Below are positions 1 to 5,559 of a DNA stretch of 5,559 nt, piece by piece. Where the stretch lies: contig JABHBC010000030.1 of assembly GCA_018674025.1 (NCBI GenBank), positions 1 to 5,559 on the forward strand, written 5' to 3'. The stretch comes from Flavobacteriaceae bacterium. Lineage in GTDB: Bacteria; Bacteroidota; Bacteroidia; Flavobacteriales; Flavobacteriaceae. Below the pieces are notes generated by a model. The model saw only the letters and a list, made by a program, of their open reading frames with translations. It had not been told where the DNA came from and made no database searches. Each line of letters begins with the position of its first letter. Position 1 is the first letter of the stretch. Position numbers and translations under genes: made by a program.

Positions 1-1806
1 ATCTAATATTGAAGACAAAGCGTTTGCAAAACCATCTTCAATGGCAGCAACTTGTTTTTTACCTTTTATTATCTCTTCTCTTACTCTTTCGTAAATAAGA
101 ACATTTGCATCAACTGCAATACCTATTGTAAGTACTATACCAGCAATTCCAGGTAATGTTAAAACAGCACCTAACCCAGCTAAAACTCCGAATATTAAAA
201 TGATATTCAAAACAAGAGCGACATTAGAATATATACCTGCCTTACCGTAGTAAAATATCATCCATAATAACACTAATAAAAGAGCTATAATAAATGATCT
301 AGAACCTGTTTCAATAGCTTCTTTTCCTAGAGATGGACCAACTTCGTCTGCTTGGACTATATCAGCTGATGCAGGAAGCTTTCCAGCTCTTAAAACATTA
401 GCTAAATCAATTGCTTCTTCTAATGTGAATGTCCCTGATATTTCGGAATTACCTCCTGAGATAGCACCAGTGGTTACACCAGGAGCAGAATAAACAGTTT
501 CATCTAAAACTATAGCAATTTGACTTCCCTTAGTAAAAGCATTTCCTGTCATTTTTTCCCAAACTTTAGCTCCCTTAGCATTCATTTGCATACTAACTGT
601 AGGCTGGCCAGATGGAGAATATGATTGTCTTGCATCTGTAATTACTGAACCACTTAATTCAGGTTTATTATCTCTGTTTCCTTGTAAAACATATAAATCT
701 ATTAATTCATTTCCTTCAAGATCAAGTGTTGGGATTCCCCAAACAAACTTAGCATCTCTTTGTTCTGATGAAAGTAAAGATCTAACCTCAGACATTTTAA
801 GGTATTCAGAGATTTTTTCTTTTAATTTAGAATCAAAAGTTGCAATAATAGGACCACCAGGATAACCTTGACCTTTAATTGCATCCAAAATCGGGTTAAC
901 TTCTACAAAAGTTGAGTCAGAACTAGTTCCTAATAAATCATCAATTTCACTATCAGTGTCATCAGATGTTTCAGAAACCTGCTCGCTAACTTCCATAGAT
1001 TTAACTACCTCATTAGCTTGTACAATAAAATTTAAAAAATCTTGACCTCTAAAGGCATCCCAAAATTCTAATTGGGCTGTACTTTGAAGTAAATTCTTAA
1101 CTCTTTCAATATCTTTGGCCCCAGGTAATTCAACTAATATTCTACCTGAATTCCCAAGCCTTTGAATATTTGGTTGAGTAACTCCAAACTTATCTATTCT
1201 TTTTCTTAAAACTTCAAAAGCAGAAACAATAGACTCATCAATTTTTTCTTTAATTATCGGTTGTACATCTTGATCATCCATATCAAATGTAATTTCTTCA
1301 CTCAAACTTCTATTTGCGAATATATCTGGTGAAGCAAGTTTTGTATCTCCTTTAATAGCATCAAATGCAACGAAAAAATCTTCTAAATAAGTGTTTTGAC
1401 TATTTTTTTGTATTTCTTCAGCATCCACAAGTGCTTGATTGAATAAAGGGTCTCTACTGTTATTAGAGAGGCCTTTTAAAATATCTTTAACAGAAATTTG
1501 AAGAATTACATTTATACCACCTTTTAAATCTAGACCTAAATTCATAGCTCTGTCTTTAACTTCATTAAAAGTGTAATCAGATATTCCTATATCAAAAACG
1601 GATGTGTTTGATAAAGAATCTAAATAATTAGCTTCAATGATATTCCTTTGCTTATCAAAATCAGCTTGTGATTCTGAGACTTTACTTATAGCATATTTGG
1701 CTGCGTTATCCTCAACCTGGTTAGCTTTAAAAGTAAAGGATAGCTGATATATACTAACCAAACCAAACATTAAAGCAAATAATTTTATTAATCCTTTATT
1801 CTGCAT
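1..1806 (-). CDS. secDF: Protein translocase subunit SecD, N-terminal part of a probable SecDF fusion (partial, runs off left edge)
   Basis: This inner-membrane partner of SecYEG uses the proton gradient to pull exported proteins out on the periplasmic side. 602 residues are visible and the frame is open at base 1. It starts MQNKGLIKLFAL with a membrane anchor at about residues 5-22. The SecD signature LGLDLKGG is at 90-97, followed by a large periplasmic region and the conserved LRAGKLPA around R473. Membrane segments follow at about 505-520, 529-549 and 552-572. The last contains GIAVDANVLIYER, whose D566 matches the aspartate needed for proton coupling in characterised SecD. Residues 271-299 form an acidic Ser/Thr-rich stretch without basic residues, probably a flexible periplasmic insert. 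The rest of SecD and any SecF lie outside the window; fusion is inferred from the family in Bacteroidota. The ATG at 1806 is chosen because the anchor follows at once and a promoter lies just upstream. No Shine-Dalgarno is present. Confidence 0.95.
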   Translation of the reverse strand, partial: MQNKGLIKLFALMFGLVSIYQLSFTFKANQVEDNAAKYAISKVSESQADFDKQRNIIEANYLDSLSNTSVFDIGISDYTFNEVKDRAMNLGLDLKGGINVILQISVKDILKGLSNNSRDPLFNQALVDAEEIQKNSQNTYLEDFFVAFDAIKGDTKLASPDIFANRSLSEEITFDMDDQDVQPIIKEKIDESIVSAFEVLRKRIDKFGVTQPNIQRLGNSGRILVELPGAKDIERVKNLLQSTAQLEFWDAFRGQDFLNFIVQANEVVKSMEVSEQVSETSDDTDSEIDDLLGTSSDSTFVEVNPILDAIKGQGYPGGPIIATFDSKLKEKISEYLKMSEVRSLLSSEQRDAKFVWGIPTLDLEGNELIDLYVLQGNRDNKPELSGSVITDARQSYSPSGQPTVSMQMNAKGAKVWEKMTGNAFTKGSQIAIVLDETVYSAPGVTTGAISGGNSEISGTFTLEEAIDLANVLRAGKLPASADIVQADEVGPSLGKEAIETGSRSFIIALLLVLLWMIFYYGKAGIYSNVALVLNIILIFGVLAGLGAVLTLPGIAGIVLTIGIAVDANVLIYERVREEIIKGKKQVAAIEDGFANALSSILD

Positions 1807-1837
1807 TGTGATGTATTTTATTCAATTTAAAAACGAG

Positions 1838-1868
1838 CAAATATATGATTTAACTAATAAATTGGCAA
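1838..1868 (-). promoter_or_regulatory. Probable Bacteroidota-type promoter of secDF
   Basis: Read on the minus strand, TTG (1866-1868) is followed after exactly 20 bases by TATATTTG (1838-1845). This is a full match to the Bacteroidota sigma-factor pattern of TTG near -33 and TAnnTTTG near -7. Transcription would start around 1830, giving a leader of roughly 25 bases before the secDF ATG at 1806. It lies in the 131-bp gap after mdh, so secDF probably has its own transcript, although readthrough from mdh is not excluded. The motif match is seen; its activity is inferred. Confidence 0.65.
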
Positions 1869-1869
1869 C

Positions 1870-1886
1870 AGAAATGAATCATTTCT
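1870..1886. repeat. Perfect 8-bp inverted repeat upstream of the secDF promoter
   Basis: AGAAATGA and TCATTTCT are perfectly complementary arms around a single central base. The element begins two bases beyond the TTG of the secDF promoter. Position and symmetry resemble an operator or activator site. With a one-base centre it cannot fold into an ordinary RNA hairpin without losing several pairs, and no U-run follows it on either strand, so it is not a terminator. No regulator can be named. Confidence 0.4.
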
Positions 1887-1887
1887 A

Positions 1888-1899
1888 AATTGATCAATT
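1888..1899. repeat. 12-bp perfect palindrome in the mdh-secDF gap
   Basis: AATTGATCAATT is a perfect palindrome one base away from the 8-bp inverted repeat. It partly overlaps a second palindrome, CAATTAATTG, at 1895-1904. Short A/T palindromes occur often in DNA this AT-rich, so a function is uncertain. It is listed because several symmetric elements cluster within 35 bases directly upstream of a promoter. Confidence 0.3.
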
Positions 1900-1937
1900 A
1901 ATTGGAAACAAAAATAATCAAGAGATCTAATTGCAAT

Positions 1938-2864
1938 TTATAAAGCTAAAAGATTATTTGTTTTCTTAACTCCTTCAGCACTTTCGTGTAAATGCTTCAA
2001 ATCAGCTTCGCTTAATTCTATCTTGACTATTTCCTCAATACCGTTTTTTCCAAGTATTACAGGAACACCAATAGAAAGATCGTTAAGTTCATATTCACCT
2101 TCTAATAAGACAGAGCACGGAAACATTTTCTTTTGGTCACAAGCAATTGCCTGAACTAATCCGCTCACCGCTGCTCCAGGCGCATACCATGCAGACGTAC
2201 CAAGTAATTTTGTGAGTGTTGCTCCTCCGACTTTGGTATCTTGCTTTACTTTTTCAAGCCTTTCTTTAGAAACAAATTCGGAAACATTTATACTATTTCT
2301 TGTAGCATTAGAGGTCAAAGGAACCATTCCGACATCACTATGACCACCGATAACCATGCCATCAATATCACTAATTGGTGCATTTAATGCTTCTGCTAAT
2401 CTATATTTAAATCTTGCAGAGTCAAGAGCTCCACCCATTCCAATAAGTTTATTTTTAGGTAAATCTGTTGTTTTATGCACTAAATAAGTCATTGAATCCA
2501 TTGGATTACTAACAATAATTAAAATAGTATCAGGGGAGTGCTTTATTAGATTAGATGTAACTGTTTTCACAATTCCTGCATTTATTCCAATTAATTCTTC
2601 TCTTGTCATTCCAGGTTTACGAGGTATTCCTGATGTAACAACACAAATAGAGCTATTTGCTGTTTTACTGTAATCATTGGTAGTACCAGTAATTTTAGTA
2701 TCAAAATTATTTAATGAAGCTGTCTGCATTAAATCCATTGCTTTACCTTCAGCAAATCCTTCTTTAATGTCTAATAAAACAACTTCAGAAGCAAAATCTT
2801 TTATGGCTATATATTCAGCACAACTAGCACCGACTGCTCCAGCTCCAACAACAGTTATTTTCAT
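1938..2864 (-). CDS. mdh: Malate dehydrogenase (NAD-dependent, LDH-like type)
   Basis: This cytoplasmic TCA-cycle enzyme interconverts malate and oxaloacetate with NAD+/NADH. The 308-residue length is normal. The Rossmann dinucleotide loop GAGAVG is at 7-12, and D32 at the end of the second strand favours NAD over NADP. In IPRKPGMTR, R82 is the arginine that selects malate over lactate (lactate dehydrogenases have Gln there) and R88 is the mobile-loop arginine. N120 lies in VSNPMD. D148 and R151 (ALDSAR) and the catalytic H175 (GGHSD) complete the active site, so the enzyme should be active. Family members of this type are usually tetramers. The start is clear: MKITVVGAGAVG begins the fold directly, and the ATG lies 17 bases after the gyrB stop, which suggests cotranscription with gyrB. 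The upstream bases are A/T only near the ATG, with no Shine-Dalgarno. No convincing terminator follows the stop. Confidence 0.97.
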   Translation of the reverse strand: MKITVVGAGAVGASCAEYIAIKDFASEVVLLDIKEGFAEGKAMDLMQTASLNNFDTKITGTTNDYSKTANSSICVVTSGIPRKPGMTREELIGINAGIVKTVTSNLIKHSPDTILIIVSNPMDSMTYLVHKTTDLPKNKLIGMGGALDSARFKYRLAEALNAPISDIDGMVIGGHSDVGMVPLTSNATRNSINVSEFVSKERLEKVKQDTKVGGATLTKLLGTSAWYAPGAAVSGLVQAIACDQKKMFPCSVLLEGEYELNDLSIGVPVILGKNGIEEIVKIELSEADLKHLHESAEGVKKTNNLLAL

Positions 2865-2877
2865 AATTATATTTTTA
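2865..2877 (-). promoter_or_regulatory. A/T-rich translation-initiation region of mdh
   Basis: TAAAAATATAATT directly abuts the mdh ATG. The same 13 bases precede the gyrB ATG, one base further away. There is no purine-rich Shine-Dalgarno. Bacteroidota commonly start translation from unstructured A-rich leaders instead, and this fits that pattern. The identity is seen; the role in initiation is inferred. Confidence 0.45.
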
Positions 2878-2881
2878 TTAG

Positions 2882-4816
2882 TTAAGCATCTATGTTAGCA
2901 TAGATAGCATTCTTTTCGATAAACTCTCTTCTAGGAGGAACTTCATCGCCCATAAGCATAGAAAAAATTCTATCTGCTTCAATCATGTTTTCAATTTCAA
3001 CTTGTCTTAAAGTTCTAAATTCAGGGTTCATTGTTGTATCCCATAATTGAGAAGCATTCATTTCACCTAAACCTTTATATCTTTGTATTTTAACCCCATC
3101 TCCGTATTTTTGCATAATAAGGTCTCTTTGATCATCATCCCAAGCATATTCTTTTTTAGCGCCTTTTTTAACCAAATATAATGGTGGTGTAGCTATATAT
3201 ATGTGACCTCCTTCAATTAACTCTTTCATGTATCTAAAAAAGAAAGTTAAAATAAGTGTAGCAATATGACTACCATCAATATCGGCATCACACATAATTA
3301 CAACTTTATGGTATCTAAGTTTTGTAAGGTTTAAAGCTTTTGAATCTTCTTCTGTTCCAATTGTAACCCCTAGTGCAGTGAAAATATTTTTAATTTCTTC
3401 ATTTTCAAAAACTTTATGCTGCATTGCTTTTTCAACATTTAGTATTTTTCCTCTTAGCGGAAGTATTGCTTGAAATGCTCTATCTCTACCTTGTTTAGCA
3501 GTTCCACCTGCAGAATCTCCCTCAACTAGAAAAACTTCACATTTAGCTGGATCTTGTTCAGAGCAATCAGATAATTTTCCTGGCAGTCCTCCTAAACTCA
3601 TGACAGTTTTTCTTTGAACCATCTCACGAGCCTTTTGGGCAGCAGTTCTAGCTTGAGCTGCTAGTATTACTTTTTGTACAATTATTTTAGCATCATCAGG
3701 ATGTTCTTCTAAATAATCTGTTAACATTTCTGAAACAGCCTGACTTACACTTGATGAAACTTCTCTATTTCCAAGCTTGGTTTTAGTTTGTCCTTCAAAT
3801 TGAGGTTCGGCCACTTTAACAGAAATTATAGCTGTCAACCCTTCTCTAAAATCATCACCAGAAATTTCGAATTTTAATTTATCTAACATCCCAGATCCAT
3901 CAGCATATTTTTTTAGTGTATGTGTTAAACCTCTTCTGAAGCCAGAAAGATGAGTTCCACCTTCATGAGTATTAATATTGTTTACATATGAGTGTAAATT
4001 TTCAGAGTAAGAAGTATTGTATGCCATCGCTACTTCAACTGGGACTCCGTTTTTTTCACCTTCAAATGAAATAACATCTTTCATTAAAGGCTCTCTGTTT
4101 CCGTCTAAAAACTTAATAAACTCTTTTAAACCTTCTTTTGAATGAAAAGTTTCATTAATAAATTCACCTTTTTCGTCCTTATTTCTTTTATCAATAAGAA
4201 CTACTGTAATTCCTTTATTCAAATAAGCTAATTCTCTTAGTCGAGCTGCTAAGATATCGTAACTGTACTCAAGGGTTTGGGTAAAAATAGTAGGGTCTGG
4301 CTTAAAGGTAACCATCGTTCCTCTTTTGTCAGTACTACCTATTTCTTTAACAGGGTTTAACGATTTACCTCTTTCATAATCCTGTTCATATATTTTGCCA
4401 TTTCTGTAAACAGTAGCTTTCAAACTCTCTGATAATGCATTTACACAACTAACACCAACACCATGAAGACCACCTGAAACCTTATAAGAGTCTTTATCAA
4501 ATTTACCACCAGCCCCAATTTTGGTCATAACTACTTCCAAAGCAGAAACTCCTTCTTTTTTATGAATATCTACGGGAATTCCTCTACCGTCATCAATAGT
4601 TGTTACAGAATTATCTTCGTTTATTACGACAGAAATCTCATTACAATGACCGGCTAAGGCCTCGTCAATTGAATTATCTACAACCTCATAAACTAAATGA
4701 TGTAGACCTCTTGTACCAACATCACCAATGTACATTGAAGGACGCATCCTAACATGCTCCATTCCTTCCAGAGCCTGAATACTATCCGCAGAATAGCTTT
4801 GCTTATTTTCACTCAT
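2882..4816 (-). CDS. gyrB: DNA gyrase subunit B
   Basis: This is the ATPase subunit of DNA gyrase; with GyrA (not in the window) it introduces negative supercoils using ATP. At 644 residues it is the short form, without the insert of about 165 residues seen in enterobacterial GyrB. The GHKL ATPase domain has E44 (general base) and N48 in EVVDNSIDEA, D75/D76 in DDGRGIP, and the lid GGLHGVG at 115-121. R138 matches the coumarin-contact arginine (R136 in E. coli). The transducer domain carries K345 in QTKTK, matching K337. The TOPRIM domain has E432 and D434 (EGDSAGG) and the metal-binding D510/D512/D514 (DADIDGSH). The C-terminal tail contains QRYKGLGEM and ends after PPRREFIEKNA. All key residues are present. 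ParE is the main alternative, but the N-terminal sequence is characteristic of flavobacterial GyrB. The start MSENKQSYSADSIQALEGMEHVRMRPSMY is at the usual place. The gene lies 163 bp after asnB and 17 bp before mdh. Confidence 0.98.
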   Translation of the reverse strand: MSENKQSYSADSIQALEGMEHVRMRPSMYIGDVGTRGLHHLVYEVVDNSIDEALAGHCNEISVVINEDNSVTTIDDGRGIPVDIHKKEGVSALEVVMTKIGAGGKFDKDSYKVSGGLHGVGVSCVNALSESLKATVYRNGKIYEQDYERGKSLNPVKEIGSTDKRGTMVTFKPDPTIFTQTLEYSYDILAARLRELAYLNKGITVVLIDKRNKDEKGEFINETFHSKEGLKEFIKFLDGNREPLMKDVISFEGEKNGVPVEVAMAYNTSYSENLHSYVNNINTHEGGTHLSGFRRGLTHTLKKYADGSGMLDKLKFEISGDDFREGLTAIISVKVAEPQFEGQTKTKLGNREVSSSVSQAVSEMLTDYLEEHPDDAKIIVQKVILAAQARTAAQKAREMVQRKTVMSLGGLPGKLSDCSEQDPAKCEVFLVEGDSAGGTAKQGRDRAFQAILPLRGKILNVEKAMQHKVFENEEIKNIFTALGVTIGTEEDSKALNLTKLRYHKVVIMCDADIDGSHIATLILTFFFRYMKELIEGGHIYIATPPLYLVKKGAKKEYAWDDDQRDLIMQKYGDGVKIQRYKGLGEMNASQLWDTTMNPEFRTLRQVEIENMIEADRIFSMLMGDEVPPRREFIEKNAIYANIDA

Positions 4817-4817
4817 A

Positions 4818-4830
4818 AATTATATTTTTA
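4818..4830 (-). promoter_or_regulatory. A/T-rich translation-initiation region of gyrB
   Basis: TAAAAATATAATT ends one base before the gyrB ATG and is identical to the 13 bases before mdh. No Shine-Dalgarno is present. Immediately further upstream is a run of 7 T, then ATT, then 8 A (minus strand), which could form a very weak A-U hairpin in the leader. Confidence 0.45.
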
Positions 4831-4886
4831 ATTGAATTTTTTTTAATAAAAAAACTAATGAAAAATTAACAGTTTATTTATTCTTG

Positions 4887-4894
4887 TAAATATA
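4887..4894 (-). promoter_or_regulatory. Candidate -7 element of the gyrB(-mdh) promoter
   Basis: TATATTTA on the minus strand matches the Bacteroidota TAnnTTTG pattern at all defined positions except the last G. It would give a leader of roughly 60 bases before gyrB. No TTG is found about 20 bases upstream, only a TT. Other one-off matches (TAATTTTT, TAGTTTTT) lie nearer the gene. The 163-bp spacer with about 13.5% GC (22 G/C bases) is where a gyrB promoter should be, but the exact element cannot be fixed by eye. Confidence 0.25.
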
Positions 4895-4930
4895 AAAAAA
4901 AGTGAAAATTTTTAAGCTATTTTATTCTTA

Positions 4931-4949
4931 AATAACTGTATAAGTTATT
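4931..4949. repeat. 7-bp inverted repeat between asnB and gyrB
   Basis: AATAACT and AGTTATT are perfect complementary arms around the 5-base loop GTATA. The element lies about 30 bases downstream of the asnB stop and upstream of any likely gyrB promoter. As RNA the stem would be weak, with one G-C pair, and no U-run follows directly on the minus strand. It is therefore a poor intrinsic terminator; a protein-binding site or chance are alternatives. Confidence 0.35.
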
Positions 4950-4979
4950 AACAATTAAAGAAGTAAAAATCGGCTTAAA

Positions 4980-5559
4980 TTACGACTCATATGCATCTTC
5001 ATGAACCTGAACAATTGCCCTTCCTGAGGGTTCATTCATGTTTTTAAATGCTTCATCCCATTCTAGCGCTATTTTAGTACTACAAGCTACTGAAGGCTCC
5101 TGAGGAACACTCAATGCTGCAGCCTTACTTGGAAAATGAGACTGGAATATTGAACGGTAAAAATACTCTTCTTTAGATGTGGGTGGCTGATTGGGAAAAT
5201 CAATTTCTACAGATTTCATTTGGTCATCTGAGACTGAACTATTGACTAATTCCTTTAATTTATCGATCCAACTGTAGCCTACACCATCACTAAACTGCTC
5301 CTTTTGCCTCCAAACAATACTTTCAGGTAAATAATCTTCAAATGCTTTTCTTAAAACCCATTTTTCCATTCTCTCTGAATTAATCATTTTATCATTTGGA
5401 TTAATACTCATTGCCACATCTATAAATTCTTTATCTAGAAAAGGAACTCGCCCTTCAATTCCCCAAGCAGCTAAACTTTTATTGGCCCTTAAACAATCAT
5501 ACATATGTAACTTATTCATTTTTCGAACGGTTTCTTCATGAAATTCCTTTGGGTTTGGC
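4980..5559 (-). CDS. asnB: Asparagine synthetase B, glutamine-hydrolysing, C-terminal part (partial, runs off right edge)
   Basis: The cytoplasmic enzyme makes asparagine from aspartate, ATP and glutamine-derived ammonia. 192 residues up to the TAA stop are visible, about the last third of a protein usually near 550 residues. All belong to the ATP-dependent synthetase domain; the N-terminal glutaminase domain with its catalytic cysteine lies beyond the edge. The segment follows E. coli AsnB closely: LHMYDCLRANKS, then WGIEGRVPFLDKEFIDVA, then WRQKEQFSDGVGYSWID, then PTSKEEYFYR, and finally SVACSTKIALEWDEAFKNM with PSGRA near the end. The methionine at 5519 is internal: the frame stays open to the window edge and the upstream residues FHEETVRK are also typical AsnB. 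The gene runs in the same direction as gyrB with a 163-bp gap, so it is probably a separate transcription unit. Confidence 0.95.
   Translation of the reverse strand, partial: PNPKEFHEETVRKMNKLHMYDCLRANKSLAAWGIEGRVPFLDKEFIDVAMSINPNDKMINSERMEKWVLRKAFEDYLPESIVWRQKEQFSDGVGYSWIDKLKELVNSSVSDDQMKSVEIDFPNQPPTSKEEYFYRSIFQSHFPSKAAALSVPQEPSVACSTKIALEWDEAFKNMNEPSGRAIVQVHEDAYES

Larger units (their letters stand above)
1853..1910 (-). repeat. Imperfect direct repeat, 40-base period, over the secDF promoter
   Basis: On the minus strand, TGTTTCCAATTAATTGAT (1910 down to 1893) and TGTTGCCAATTTATTAGT (1870 down to 1853) agree at 14 of 18 positions and start exactly 40 bases apart. The second copy contains the TTG of the proposed secDF promoter. 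A spacing near four helical turns would place both copies on roughly the same DNA face, which would suit a dimeric regulator. In a region of about 22% GC, chance similarity is a real alternative. Confidence 0.35.

Noticed and set aside
1921..1938. AGATCT and AATTGCAATT palindromes at the mdh stop as a terminator
   Set aside because: The palindromes are short and A/T-rich with no loop, and no stable stem precedes the later T-rich stretch. An intrinsic terminator cannot be supported.
2677..2898. Plus-strand open frame of 73 codons
   Set aside because: It lies antisense to the 5' end of mdh and the 3' end of gyrB, both clear genes with intact motifs. It has no recognisable domain and no initiation region of its own.
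4837..4854. T8-AAT-A7 stretch as a terminator or riboswitch
   Set aside because: It contains only A-T pairs, so the hairpin would be very unstable. It sits just before the gyrB ATG, and no riboswitch-like conserved core is visible.
4945..4953. TTATTAACA, resembling a DnaA box near gyrB
   Set aside because: It differs from TTATNCACA at a key position, it is a single copy, and such strings are expected in DNA with about 13% GC. No dnaA, dnaN or recF is in view to suggest an origin.
1..5559. A novel system, mobile element or horizontal acquisition
   Set aside because: All four genes are standard housekeeping genes with intact catalytic motifs, run in one direction and look similar in base composition. 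No transposase, integrase, tRNA, terminal repeat or array is present.

Overview
This window is a piece of a low-GC Bacteroidota chromosome, almost certainly from class Flavobacteriia. The evidence is the protein sequences: SecD, Mdh, GyrB and AsnB all read as flavobacterial housekeeping versions. In addition, no gene has a Shine-Dalgarno sequence, the initiation regions are A/T-rich, and one promoter fits the Bacteroidota TTG / TAnnTTTG pattern. A marine flavobacterium is plausible from the low GC, but that is a guess.

All four genes lie on the minus strand, so transcription runs from high to low coordinates. In that order they are: the C-terminal third of asnB (glutamine-hydrolysing asparagine synthetase, cut by the right edge); an extremely AT-rich 163-bp spacer; complete gyrB (DNA gyrase subunit B, 644 aa); complete mdh (malate dehydrogenase, 308 aa), 17 bp behind gyrB; a 131-bp spacer with a good promoter and several small symmetric elements; and the N-terminal 602 residues of SecD, most likely part of a fused SecDF protein, cut by the left edge. 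Coding covers about 95% of the window, and no stretch over 300 bases lacks a gene.

gyrB and mdh are close enough to be cotranscribed, while secDF appears to have its own promoter. The genes serve unrelated core functions (asparagine synthesis, DNA supercoiling, TCA cycle, protein export), so their adjacency looks like conserved chromosomal order rather than a pathway. I found no mobile element, RNA gene, CRISPR array, defence gene or novel system. The points worth a second look are regulatory: the secDF promoter with its repeats, a 13-base sequence shared by the gyrB and mdh start regions, and the very AT-rich gyrB leader.
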